Shown here piece by piece: positions 32,401 through 47,400 of a stretch of 64,000 nt of DNA. The notes beneath the pieces were generated by a model. That model was not told where the DNA came from. It worked only from the letters and a program-made list of their open reading frames with translations, and did not search any database. Source of the DNA: Pseudeuparius sepicola. Lineage: Eukaryota > Arthropoda > Insecta > Coleoptera > Anthribidae. The stretch lies in assembly GCA_963920635.1 (NCBI GenBank), contig OY987299.1, positions 26,118,901 to 26,182,900 on the forward strand. Reading direction: 5' to 3'. Numbering within the stretch: position 1 is the stretch's first letter; every line of letters starts with the position of its first letter. The position numbers and the translations under genes were made by a program.

Positions 32401-35400
32401 ATATTTTCGATGGTTAAACATGAAAACATGCTATTTTTCCTACCATAATACTTCAATTTTTCCGCTAATATAGTCATAATAATATAATAATGATTGTATT
32501 GTATTGTTATTTCGGTTTTTCAACACGACATTGAATAATTTTCGTAGTAAGCGCCTTTTTGAACATAGGCCTAGGATCTTACACAATTTCAGTTTTGATA
32601 TGTTTTTAGCTTTTCCTTTATTATCAACTATGGTACCACTCCGTACCTCATATCAATTGCACGATGTCCTATGTACACCATGCCTGTTATACCTACACAA
32701 ATTTAAAAGACAACAAAATGACAAAAAATCGATTTCTCGATTTTCACCAACTTGCACCAGTTTCTGCTTCTTGGAAAAATATAATTGATTTACTAAAGAA
32801 AATTCATATACAAACGGTGTTCTAAAATAACAGAGAAGTTGGAACTTAGTATAAACTTAAGGTTCTTCAATCCCAGTATTACTTTTTGTCCGAAAAGCAA
32901 AAACTAGTGACGTTTTAATAGATGATTTTGTTATTTTCTCCGCTTGCAAACCTTAACCATGGACATACCGGTATAATCTATGATATTATCCATTAAAAAT
33001 ATTTACCAAATAGTACACACTTCGAATCGTATGATATACAAAATTAAAAGAGAAGATATTTAATAATATCTGTCAAGTATATTACACAAATGCACAGCAC
33101 TGTATTTAAAATCAGACAAACCGGTTTCGGCTGTTAAGCCATCATCGGTGTCACTCTTAACAGCCGAAGCCGAAAGCGCTAGGTATGTCCGATTATAATA
33201 ATGAATACTGTGCTGTGCTGTAGTATATAATTTCTCATTTTGTATATCCTGCACATACAGCCTTTTCGTCGGTGATTGGCATACTATAACGTAGTCACTA
33301 GTGTAGCCTCCATGTTGGATTTAGTTTTTTTTGCAATTTTTTACATTTTGAAAAACCTTCCGACGTCCATATAAAAGTAAGAATCATCGGCTTTCTTTCT
33401 TTTCTGAAATAGTGAAGGAAGAAAAGATTAATACGGCGAACCCAAAGTTATCAAAGGTGGACCGACGGGCGCACTAATGCGAAATGCAGGACGGTACTAA
33501 GTAAATTTTTACCCTGTAAACACTTTCAAATTAACAGTGAAATTCTTTAAAATAAAATAACTGAAGCTCTATTATATGTTAATATAACTTTCTACTTAGG
33601 GTTTATGATATTACAGTTTTTGGATAAATACCTTTAATATTTCGTCCAACACTAGAAAAACATATATTTTATACAATATTTATTTGAGTTCGTCCCTGTG
33701 CAAAATGGGTATCGTAAACAGCTGATCCGGCAACTAAAGGGTAAAGGGTAAAGGCTACATACACAATGAAATAATTAACTCCGCGTCTACGATCCTTATT
33801 CGGGCACTTCAAAATCATACATTTGAGGCTGGCATTGCGCAAAATAATAAGATTTTTCACACGATACGACGTACCAACCACGCACTGTCCACACTTCGCA
33901 CAATGCAATGAAACGCGCATGTATTATAATCCTTTGCTTTGAGAGATAATCCTAGGTACGCCGAAAGGCATCCTCCATAAACCGCCATCTCCCTTCTCCC
34001 CCCTTCTGTAGTTCTGGCCTTTTTTAAACTTTTTTTCAATCTAGAGAAAAACTATTTCAAGTGATAAATCTATGATACCCTGTACAGGGTTATGCACATA
34101 ACATTTTACCCCCCTTAACTCTTTTATTTTTCGTGATAGAAAAAAATGGTAAATAGAAAAGTTGTAGGGAATTTTCTTGCGAGTTTAAAGAGCATATCAG
34201 ATCTGCCGATATACAGGGTGTTGTCAAGATACAAACCAAACTTTTTTTTAAAATAGAACACCTTGTATATTATTGGTTTTTTCATATCTATTCTCCATTC
34301 CGATTCCAACGATATATATTAAATATGTTTGGTTCAATGGTTTACTCGGAATTTGCTGTTATAACAAAAATTTGACATTTGTAAACCATTAGGTTTAGTT
34401 TTGTAGTTTCTTGCAATAAATAAATAAAAAATAATAAACATAAAAACAAACCAGATTTATTGATGAATTAGACCTATATATAAACTACTATGAAGTTAGC
34501 ACCTACACTATAAAAGATGTTCGATGACGCCTCCGTCCTGCGCAAGACAGAGATTATATCGCTTAACTAGGCTTCCCTTAAAATTTATTACTGCGCCGGA
34601 TTCATTGAGGAGTCGGATTTCTTCAGTTATCTTCCGTTTTAATTGGTTGATATAGTTTGTTCTTTCAAATGTCAAACTTTTATTTTCATGGCAGTTTATT
34701 AGTTTTCCTGGCAATCTGGATATTTAACTAATAGCATTGAATAACTTAATCAATGCTAGTAGGTACCTATATGATAATCCAGTATTTGAAAGCAAATTCC
34801 GAGTAAACCATTGAACCAAACATATGACATATATATATCGTTGGAATCGGAATGAAGAATAGATTTGAAAAACCCAATAACATACAGGGTGTTCTATTTA
34901 AAAAAAAACATAGGTTTGGTTTGTATCTTGACAACACCCTGTATATCGGCAGATCTGATATGCTCTTTAAATTCACAATAAAATTCCCTACAACTTTTCT
35001 ATTTACCTTTTTTTTTTATCACGAAAAATAAAAAAGTTAAGGAGGTAAAATGTTATGTGCATAACCCTGTACATTATTTTAATAATATCTATCTCTATCA
35101 AGTATATTACATATTTTGTAAGGATAATACCCCAGTTGTATATTAATCTTTAGATTTACGTACATACAGTGTGATGTTATGTTAACACCCCTGAAAATCT
35201 AAGTAGGCTGGTGGAATTGAATTGGTGAATTTTTTTATGGATATGTCCCTGAAAGTTTGACCTTGCGGCGAAATCCTGGCCTACTGCGATTTTGTGCGTT
35301 TTTCCACATACCATATTAGGCATTTTTTATTTAAAATATCTGACACCACAGCGTTAATCAGAATCAGTACACACCAAACCCCCCACATACCAAATTTGAA

Positions 35401-38400
35401 TAAAAAATATACAGGGAGTTCCATTCTGCAAAGTATCAAATAAGTTGGTCAAAATAGGAATTTTAAAGACATCTGGAGAGTCAAGTATGCCATGGAATCA
35501 CTTACACAGTGTTGATGCGCAAAGATCCAATAAAAATATACAAGGTGTTCCTTTCTGTGCCAACTCAAAATGCTGAATAGTTGAAAATTTATATAGGTCA
35601 AAAATAGAGTATATCAAAGCCATCCATTATAAATGAACTAGGTAATTCTAAAAAATCCAGAAGCCTGCCAGTCGGTAAGTCCATATGAGTTACGGTGGCT
35701 GGTGTGCCATAATAGGAAACGCACAGAAAATGTACCGTCTTAGACAGTGGCTTTGTTGAGAAAGGCCCAATAATTTAAATTGTTTTTTATTTTTTGGTTG
35801 GCAATTTGTAAAAAATAAATTGCTTTTGTGTTTATTAATATTTTTTTCGACAATTCCAGAGCATTTTTGACCCGTATAAATTTTCATACAAATGCAGCAT
35901 TTTGAGATGGTCCAGAGAAAAATACCCTGAATATTCTTGTATTTAATCTTTACACATCAACACTTTTAGTGGTCCTGTTGACTAGCCAACTATTTTGAAG
36001 TAATTCCATGGCACACACTTGACTCACCCTTAAAATTCATACTTTGCTTTACTTTAGCACCCTGCAGATTGGAATTCCTTGTATATTTTTTGTTCAAATT
36101 TGGTATGTGGGGGTTTTGGTGTGTCCTGATTAACGCTGTGTTATCAGATTTTAAATAAAAAAATGCTTAGTATGGTTTTTCGACAAGGTTGTTAACAACC
36201 TTGGTTTTTCGAAAACCGCACCCCTTTAAAAAATCGCATTAGGCCAGGATTTCGCGGCAAGGTCAAACCAATACCAAGCAAATGATGACCTTTCAGGGAC
36301 ATATCTATAAAAAAAATTCAACCGTTCAATTGTTGTTAAATGAAAAACGGGACACACTGTATAAACGCATTATAAATAATGTTAACATAATAATATCAAT
36401 GGTACAACTAAAAAATTACATAATTGTGAAAATATTTTTATTTACAGTTAACTGTGACTAGCGCACTCTTATTATCGTGTTACTCCCAACCGTGGGGTTA
36501 TCCGAATTGTTATTTTTATTAGATTCAAAAATTAAAATCGGTGACATTATTTTTCGAGGCGACATGGTTAAAATTATCTTCTAACATTTTTAATTATTGC
36601 AACCAAGATGAACTTTCACGAGTTTACAAGTTTTGGATATTTTTAAATGTTCTTGTTGTTTAATTAATCAATGGATTTTTATCTTAATTAATGTCCACTA
36701 TAACCGTTTACACATTTTTTATCTTATATAATTTTTTAAGTACTTCCATATTGTGGAATCGCATTGTGGCCATCTTCGTTCTTATATTTGTATGTCTATG
36801 TCTAACTCTATCCTGGTACTGGATACTGGATAATATTTTATTCAGCACTTTCAAAATCGTTAGTGTGGAATATTGCCTTTTAGTTTATTTTGTTAAACAT
36901 ACCTACCGAATAGAATCATGATGATTGCGCTTTCTATACTATATATTCAATTATTTCGAGGTGCAATGCACGTATTATATTATAAACAACAATACGCGCC
37001 TCATCGGCTAATGCCAGAGCTGCATCGTCAAATTGAGTGTGCTATAGATGTAGGTAGGTATATTATTTAAATTAAGATAACATAACGCTTGAACTAAGGG
37101 AAAATACTTGTTATTAATAATTTCTTTAAAAGCAGAGGCAAAACAAAAAAACGGTATGTATAGGAAATTTATTATAAAAGCGCGGCGAATCTACTTTTCA
37201 TTAAAACGGTATAAAACATTATATCTTTCACCGTTTTTGAAATATCTAGTTTTCAAATTTTATACTAAATCTATTTAACTTGAATTTGTAGATCGTGATA
37301 GCGGACTACAATATTGTAATGTCAAATTCCTTTACATCAAACATTTTTTGTTATTATATTGATTGCCTGTCTGTATTACTAGAACCACAAGTTAGAATTA
37401 GTATAGAATTCGAAAATTAAATGTTTCAAAAATGGTAAAAGATAATGGTATAAAGTTTTATACCGATTTATAACCTTATATGACGAGTATATTTGAAAAA
37501 AAAAACTGAAAATATGTAGGCTGTTCCCATTATAAATAAACATGAGTTAGGTTTGCCCCGCTTTTAGGAATTACACTAGGTATATGTTCATAGTTTAGGT
37601 CACAAAGAACTGTTTGTAATATGTTTTGTTTGAAAAGTTTTTTTTATCTCTAAAATTGAAAGAGTTAAGGGGAGTGGGATTGTGCAGATTTTTTTCTGCA
37701 CAATAATCCATTCTGGATATCTCCTGTATATTAATTTCTGAGTGGAAGATTATAAATATTGTCTATAAAAAATCTAAAACTGATGATGCGAGATAATCCA
37801 ACGAATTATTAGTCATAGCCATATAGTGTAGATAGGCTATAATAAATAATCTTTAAACAATAATAGTTGTTTATTGCAGTTTTTGATGATTATCTGCTTT
37901 ATCCGAGGATTTATCTTAACGATATGTATCGAAATCACCTAAATCCTACATCCAAAAGCCACTTTTATATTGTTATCCAGATATAATTCCAAACTATTGT
38001 CAAATATTCTCTTTTGTTACAGTTATACCATTCCAACTTTCATTCAGGGTTTCAAGCGTGACTTAGATGTAGAGGATTTGACTGAGGCTCTAAACGAGCA
38101 CAAGTCCAATCGCTTAGGAAATAAATTAGAAAAATGTTGGAAGGCCGAAGAAGATCGCGCCGTAAAGAAGAAGCGAGCGCCCTCGCTGAGGAGGGCACTC
38201 TTCAGGGTGTTCGGCCTTGAGTTCATGTTTTACGGGATCGTGCTGGCATTGAGTGAGGCTGTGAAGTAAGTATCATAATAAAATGTTTAATATTGAATCG
38301 AAAAGGTTTTTTTGAATCTGTTCTTCGTTGAAGTGCTGTTGCACGTGTTAGAACACTTATCTACCGCAGGCATTAATTTGAATTTCGTCTTGGAAGCACA

Positions 38401-41400
38401 GATTAAGATATAAAATATTTCCAGAAGTACAAGTTCAATTATGCCAAGCAATAGCTAATAATAGCTATTTCCCGGAATATAACGTTCAACTTGGGTTTCT
38501 CAACAATCCATTTATTCCGAACAGAATGCAGGAACAGTTTTCACATCAATTTATTGTTGTATGCATTCGACGCTAACTAAACAATAAGTTCCAATTAGAA
38601 ATTGTTACGTCAATAATTGATTGATTACATACTTTATACCTATATTATGTTGGTTTTGTATTTGCGCCAGTTTTCATTATTAAACTCTGCTGCAGATAAT
38701 ACATCGGAAAATTCATTAAACTTTTATACAGTATGTCCACGGATGGGGTAAATAAGAGGACAAATGGACCAAAAAGTGAAATATACGAAAAAATGTTATT
38801 ATTTATAAAAGTTTTTGCTTGCTTTAAAAATAAGATCCACGATGCCAAAAATTTGTTTTTTGTACAGGGTATGCAAAAAAGACAAAAACGTAAAATTTGA
38901 TGAAGAGTAAAGTTGGCTTTTTATAAATTTTACTGCAAAACGTTAAATAAAAAACTTGTTTGAAATTTTAAAAGAATTCTTATTCCAGATTTTCAAGGAA
39001 AAATTTGAAATTTCTAAATTACTCTTTTAAAACCGAAATAAGAACGATGTTGTCTTTAGAGCAAAGAATATTTTATAATCCAAAATTACAGAAACGGCGA
39101 GAGTTTCAAGAAAAGTTTCCAAATGTACAATTATGCATAAGTACAGTACATAAGTTAGTAATCAGATTTAAAAAAACTGGATCCGTTAATGATTTAAAGA
39201 AGACGAAGAAAAGATACGACGAAAACGATGCTTCTACAGTATTAATTTTGCAATCTGTTGATGAAAATCCGATGCTGTCTTTAAGAAAACGAGCCCAAAG
39301 TTTACAAATCTGTAAAAAAAGCCATATTCAAAATGTGTTGAAGGAAAATAAAATTTATCCTTTTAAGGCTCAATGTACAGCACGTATGTGGTGATTCAAT
39401 ATTTTGACCCATAAAATGGCTTTTTTCGATCTGTAGCAAGTAACACGCATAATTTTAAACTTTTGGTCAATACAAATTTTAATCTAAGTAATTGCTCACA
39501 TTTTGAGACAAAAATTAATTAAAAATATTTATCACAGTGGCCGTTATTAGGCTTTTTGCGTAAATGCTAATACCAGCCATCTTCCAAAGTATGGTTAAAA
39601 ATTGGTTTAAGACTGAATGTACACCACGTGCGTGGTGGGATTATAACATATTTTTTTGATAATACGTGTAACAGACATTCTTATTTGCATATGCTGAAGT
39701 CATTTCTGTCAGACAAGTTAGAAGAATTGCCTCTTCAATATCGCCAAAATATGTATTTTCAGCACGATGAGTGTCCTGCCCATTATGCTACAGAAGTCAG
39801 GGATTGGCTCAATCGCAAATTTGGAAATCGATGGATGGGCCGAAATGGTCCAATTTTGTGGCCCCCTAGGAGTCCCGACTAGACAATTTGTGATATGTTT
39901 CTATGGGGGCGCATTAAACAACTAACATATGAAAGACCCACTGAAAATAACGAAGAAGTTTTAAAGCAGAGAATTTTAAGAGCGATAGAATCAATTTCAC
40001 TAGGAGAAATAACAAGCAGCTTTAGCCATTTACGACGTCAGTTAGAAAAATGCGTAGTATATGGAGAAGTTTTTGAAAAATAAAAATAATGTGCCCCTAA
40101 TTGTTTTAAAGTTTAATAAAATAAGAAATATTTCTCGAGTATTACAATTTATTATTTAATATTCCATTAGTAATTTTATTTAACCTGTCTGTAATTTTGG
40201 ATTATAAATATTCTTTGTTCTAAAAACATATTTCTTATTTTGACAAATACGCCACAGTTATCAAAGGTGTAATCAAATAAAAAGGTCAGAATATGACTTG
40301 GAAAAATTTCGGTTTTAAAAGAGTAATTTAGAAATTTCAAATAAATCTGGAATAAGAATTGTTTTAAAATTTCAAACAAGTTTTTGCATTAAAATTTATA
40401 AAAAGCCAACTTTACTCTTCATCAAATTTTACGTTTTTGTATTTTTTGCATACCTTGTACAAAAAACAAATTTTTGTAATTGTGGATCTTATTTTTAAAG
40501 CAAGCAAAAACTTTTATAAAGAATAACATTTTTTCGTACCTTTCACTTTTTGGTCCATTTGTCCTCTTATTTACCCCATCCGTGGACATACTGTAGACAA
40601 AACTACACATAGACTGTCAGAACCATTGTTGAAATTTCCACTCGCCACACCCAATATTTTGCATATAATTTTATATAAAAACTAATGACTAAATTAAAAT
40701 ACCTCCACCTCAACTTAGTATCGAGTCCTAAGAATCGTTAAGATATTACAATTTATCTGTTTTAATCTGTTTTCGCTCCAAAATTAAAGTTTGAAAGTTG
40801 GTGTAGATATCAGGATTTTTTGGGGACTGTTGCAACAATGGCTCCTTTAATCTATGCTAAACTTCATTACCTAGGTACCACTCCTGGCACTCATTACTTT
40901 CGTTCTGGTTTGGGTTCCACTAATTTCTAATTATTGCTAAGCATTTACATACTTCGACATCGACAGTATTATTTATAGTCTGATAGTAGTAGCTCTGTCT
41001 GATTTCTGTAATTTCCAGCATAAAATAATTAATTAAGTAATTCAATTTGGTAAAAAGTACATTTGTTATTCCAGCTCTATTTAAAAAATGGCTTATTTTT
41101 TATGTTGCTTATTTATGCCGAATTTGGTCGCTTTTTTAAAATTTAGATCTTAGTAATTTAAACTGTATTTGAGTTTTACTTGGGAAAAAAACTAGAAACA
41201 TTTGTTATTTTTCACCTTCAAAGTCCCTTAGACAAGGTGTCTACTTTTATTTGTGTGCAAATCCGTAAAATCTTTATTTTTCAAGATAGTCAGAACATTT
41301 TTTGTTTAAAAGGTCTTCGAAACCTGCTTCTTGTGGCCTCATTGTCGGTTTCAAGATAGAAATCCAGAGCCAGCTATGATTTTTTTACCAACAATTTTCA

Positions 41401-44400
41401 CTCGTCAATTTCACAAAGTAGGGGAGAGTCGGGTAATATCGGACAGTGGGTAGTATCGGACAACAGCATCTTCTCAATTTCCCTAATAGATGGCGTTCTG
41501 AATTTGTCAGAAAATGTTTTATTATAATTGCTCTAGACACATATATTCAGTATGAGGCCGAGCTTTGAACGATACACGTTGTGTGCTTTATTTTTTATTT
41601 TTTGCCCAAAACAAATTTCCCGGACATAAAATTTACCAGTCTAAATTTTATATAAATGGTAAGTTCTTTTAAAATGTTCATATTATATAACATTTGTTGG
41701 TTATTTTGGAATATAAAAATGGTTTTATGGAAATTATCGGAGGGTCGTAAAAAATAAGTTGGCCACTTTTTTCCAACGGTGCTGTTCGGGTAGTATCGGA
41801 CACACATATTTCGGGTGATATCGGACACACTGAAATTTCTTATTTTCATATTAACTTTAAAAAATGCCCAAGAAAACAAAAGGAAAAAGCAAAATTGACC
41901 AACTAGAGGATTACATTGGAAAAAATAAAAATGTAAAGGACAACAAATATAGCAAAGATAATGTGCTCTGAACAGCAACAAGAAGCAACGGAGTGTATCA
42001 TCTGTGGTGAAGACTTCGTCGCAAATTGGATACAGTGGATCTATAGTGCCATGGTTGGACCCATAAAAATTGTTCTGGGGCAGAAAAACATCAGGTTTAT
42101 TATAAATGCGACATTTGTAAGGGGAATTAATTCATGTCCGATACTACCCGACGTTTTCAGAAAATTACAAAAAGAGGCCCACTTTTGTTTTCAACGAGTG
42201 GAGCTTTTGTTTAAGTTTTTTTGTTTAATTTTATTATGTATTGTATTCTGCAAAGAGTATAGTTTATTTTAAGCAAAAATATGTTAATATATAATTTTTT
42301 TGATAAAAATTATTTGAATTTTTCGAAATGTGTCCGATATTACCCGACTCTCCCCTAACGTATCTAATTTTTCCTGAATTTACAAAAGGGCCATTTGAAA
42401 TTTTTTACAATGTTTGTTTTACCATTACCACACATAAAAGATAATTACCGGGAATACTTTTGGCATACATTGTTGCATAAATTATTAAACGCCTTCGGGG
42501 GAAAAATGGGGCCTTAACATTTTGGGCACTAAATGAATTACGACCATTTGTGAGACAAATATTTTTTATACTATGATATAAATAGGTCTGTTAAATTTTA
42601 GACTTCCAATGCAGTTCATATGGTCCACAAGAAGACAAAAATGTAACTGAGCAGATTTTTATTTCTTTTAAGGCGTACGTAAAGAGATATCTACTAAAAG
42701 ATCACTAGGTATTACTATATGCAAAACATAAACAACAAATATGCAGGAAGTTTCATTCTACAGTGTGTCAAAGTTGAACAAAACAGGGATTTTATTAAAG
42801 CAAAGCATCTGACGAGTCAATAGTATGCCATGGAATTATCTCAAAACAGTTGAAAGGTCAACAGGACCACTCAATGTGTTTGTGTGCAAAGATCCAATGA
42901 AAATATACAGAGTGATTTTCTTTATGCCACCTTAAAGTTCTGAAATTTTTGAAAATTTAAACGGGTCAGCAGCCTGCAATTATTTAATGAATTATTGAAT
43001 GGAAAAGTAATTTATTTTGAAGCTATAAAAAAACTATTGCAATTGGACCTTTCTCGATAAAGCCGCCTTCTAAGATCTAAAATGATATGCATTTTTCTAC
43101 ACGTTTCCTGTTGTGGCTCAATTTTGGCACTCTGTAAAATAGCATTCCCTGTATATTTTTTGTTCAAATTTTGCACATTTATATTTCAGGGGTCCTGATT
43201 AACGCTATGATGCCAGATTTGAAATAAAAGTAAAATCACTAGCGGGACACATTGAAAATCAGGGGTATCAAAAAAGTCATAGCTGACCCTGAAATCTCCA
43301 TGAAAAGAAGGGGTTTTTGATGACTTTTCAACCAAAAAAGGTCATTCGATTATCTCGAAATTGGGTGCCAGGGTGTCGTTTTTAATTTCTAACAAAATAA
43401 ACTATTTTTTTGGTAGGTATCTCGGAGAGAAGAAATTAATAACGAATTAAAATGGTAGGCGATGAGTTGTAATTTTGTATGCCTTTCGAGAAGTGTATAA
43501 GGATAATACATGTCTGTTTTTACTCTTATATTTATTATTTTTACATATTATTTACCTTTTAGATATTTTTTTATCTCTTGTTATTGTCAACATTTCGGAT
43601 GGTTTACAAGATCTTGAAACCTTTTTTTTTTTCGGAAGTTCGCACCAATTATACCAGAATACCCAGTTTTAATAGTTATATTTGTATTACGTGACATCAG
43701 AAATTTTTTAACAATAAAAAAATACGATTTTGATGTAGGATATGTTTGCCTTTGTCTTAATGCACACCTTTAACTTTACACAGATTGAATCAGCCGATCC
43801 TGTTAGGTAAGTTAGTGAGTTTCTTCGCCCCGGACAGGGGGGGCGAGGCCCTACAAGGAAGTGCCATAAATAGTTCCTACCACAATGTGAAGTACAACAG
43901 TTCGCACGAGGTGGCAGCACAAGTCCATAAAGAGCCGTAAATACCTATTAGAGCTGTAAAGTAGAGCTTCTTTTCTTGTATTTTAACTGTTCTAGTAGAA
44001 AGTTCTAATACCTAGCTGCCTCTATTTCTAATATTAGATTCTAAGGCCATCTTGATTTTAACAATAATTTGCAGATCTCGTAAATGTGTTATGTAAATAA
44101 TTTGCATAGGTGTTTCCTAGAAAATCAATTATAGTCAAAATATCGTTGAACGTGTGATTTAAAGTCTCACAATTCAGTTATCATTTATTTCCATATCACT
44201 ACAGATAAAAAAGTATTGATTTATTCAAAAGTATTGATTGATTCATTCATATACCATCGCCTTTCATTTTTCATAATTTTTAATAAGAAAAAATACTTGA
44301 ATACTTGAATATCTACCTACCTACTTAGGATACTACGTGTGGTATCCAGAGAGAAGACATCCTTTCAAGGACATTTTTGCAAGATTGCGACACAATTTGA

Positions 44401-47400
44401 TTAATATTAGTGTTCATTTTGAAAAGGATAGGCCGAAAAGATACGAATTATAGGCATTTTTCCCGGATTTATCCCATTTTTCATAACTTTCAAATTTTAT
44501 TGTTATAAAGTTTATAAATTACACAAAAATAGAAAAATCTGTACACTGCCAAAACAACTCAACCAAAAATTTGACAGGTAACAGTAAACATTTTTTCACG
44601 GTTGTTTCATTGTATCCGCCGTCCAAAGCCTACTTTGAAACGGCGCGTTTCCAATTATACACATGAAATCATAAAAGCTATTAGTAATTAATAACTACTT
44701 AAGTAAATCATTAGTTATCATATATTTTTGGAATGGTAATTTTTTGCTCTATTAAAAAATGCAAAAATATCATGGTGTTCCATTAAAAAAAAATTTTTTC
44801 ACCAGTAACTCTTAAAGCATTGACTTGAAAAAAAAAAGTAGTAGCATCTTTGGATTCTACGTAAAAAAGTGCTTTAGGGATGTTTTTACAGAAACTCAAA
44901 ATTTTTAACCTAAAAAAAGTTACGGCCACTTTTCGAAAACGCACATTTTCGAAAAACGCCCTGTAACTCAAGAACGGTGGCAGATATCGATTTGCGGTTT
45001 TCGCCATTAAGTTTATCATAAAAAATGAACCTCAGACACCGATATCAGTTTTCGTCTATCTCCGTTAAAAATAGGAGTTTCCCTTTAAAAGTGTCCAATT
45101 TGGCCCACCCTGTACATATACAATTGGAACGATATTAATTTGGGCCGCTGTAGTCATAAAACGTCGACAAAAATTTCAGCGGCAGTCTACTCCCGCTTTT
45201 CTATACATTATCACAAACCCAAAGTAATAATAAAAAATGTTGAAGGGATCTAACAAAAAGGTTACCTAGTTTATAAGATATGTAAATACTTTTTTACTAC
45301 ACTTTTTCTTCGAGGTCTCAAAACTGGTTTCAGGTGGCCTAATAATCGTTGAAAATACTCCCTTATGTACAATTCCTTTACTTATTTATTTTTTAATTTT
45401 ATAACCACTTTTTGCAAATTTCTTTTACCACCTTATGCTATTTTCTTTTATTTTTGTACCTGTGTACTCACATATTGTTGTTATTGCCTAGTTAGTATTC
45501 TACCTTACCCTCCTAACTTTCTTTGTGACTAACATTTCTGTGTATTTTTATTTATTTTTCTACAGTCGTTAAAAAAAGTCCTCTGAATAATAATTATAAT
45601 TATCTACTTATTACAAAAGACGGGTGCAGAAAAAATACTGCATGCAAATGCATAAAGCTCCTTATTTGGTGTAGTGTATTTGAAGGATATTTTGATTTTT
45701 TCTCATCAAAATATGCATACGTATACTTTTCATTCTCTTGCGTATTACATATAGGTTCTGTTTTATGCACTTATCAGACCTTTTTTTATTTCATTAATTT
45801 GTTTTTAGTTTTTGATATTCTTGCTTGTACCATAGAGTGACAATAATTGCCAAATCTGATAGATAATTTTGATACCAATATGAGTTTGTGGGGAAATTAT
45901 TTCTAATTATATAAGAATGTAATTATTTAATGACATATTTTTTTTAAACTTGTTTTTATATTCTCATCACATTAGCTACTTTATTACTTTTTGTCTCTGT
46001 TTGCAAATGTGTATTCTCTAATATTGTTATCATTATTTCCTTGATATTTTTTCAAGGGAATAGAAAAATGAGTAATGAGAGTAGATGTAAATATTTGTTG
46101 TAGGTGTTTTATTAGTGACTAATTAAACAAATGAAATGTCAACAATGTTTTAATTAATTAACTAGCTAAAATGCCACACTTATTTCACATTTTTTGAAAT
46201 TTGAGGGTCGATGTACAGGCTCTGTCAAATGTATGGAATAATGAGCGTATCTTTTTTATTTTTCATACAAAAGTTTCTTGGTTAATTTTTTGGCACTTTT
46301 TGGTGACCTAAATTTTGTGATCAGCATTTATTTCTGCGTTAGGTACGTCGAAAATATCTAATGGTATTAATAAGAAAATAATCGACAAAAATCAGTAGGT
46401 GAAGTGTTTCAAAATATAAAAAGATCATTTGTAGAGATACTGGAACTTTGTCTAGAGCATGACAGTGCACATTTTGAACATTTTCTTTAAGTTTTGTTAA
46501 TGTTGTAAGAATAAATTAATGTTTTGTTACGATAACTTGCTGCTAATGTAGATTTTTCGTGAAAGTGATTTTTGTCGAATATTTTCATATTTCAATTATT
46601 ATATATTTTTGACATAGGTACCTAATGCAGAAAACACAGAAAATTTAGGTCAAAAAAATTGGTCACTAGTCACCACAACAAAATTCTGGTCACTAAAAAG
46701 TGACCAAGAAACTTATGTAGAAGACTTTTTAAGATCAAAAATAAAAAAGATACACCCATTATTCCATACATTTGACGGACCCTGTATTTAATAAAATGAA
46801 CCAATATATGAATACCTACTACATAGTAGCCATTTGTATTACATGTTATTAATTTTAATAATTAAATATAAAAATATATATGTCTGTGGTCGGCACCACT
46901 ACAGTGACAGATCACACAGCAAAATATGTACAAGCATTCCTTTACTCAATGGTACAAGCACTTCTTGAATATCATTACAGAAAATTTAGCCCTGCTGCAT
47001 TTAATTAACGTATTCTACAACTTTGTAAAATACACTAATTCAGAAAATATTACTTAAAAGTAACTGGTGGATATTTACTTCTGGATTATTAAGTTGAACT
47101 ACATTTTCTGTAATATAATTAACAGCATCTCATGAAAGGATTTGTTTTCATTTGAACTTCTTTATCATTCCGTCACTCATTTTCTATTTCCATTCTTTCC
47201 AAAATTGTATATAACTGACTTAACAATGGCCGAACACTGTCATTATACATAAAAGGCAATTATATGAATATGGTTACCGGCGTTTTCCAGAATAGTCCAG
47301 CCCATACTTCTGGGACAATTGCTACAATTCTACGTGCCCGACCAGGAAGAGATCACGATGACCCAGGCTTACTGGTACGCGGGGGGCATCGTGCTCTGCT

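Noticed and set aside
33669..33920. THAP-domain first exon on the minus strand
   Set aside because: Only one C-x4-C pair and a short basic stretch match; no continuation of the domain is visible.
36691..36921. 76-codon hydrophobic plus-strand frame
   Set aside because: Composition follows the T-rich DNA; no start context, splice signals or similarity.
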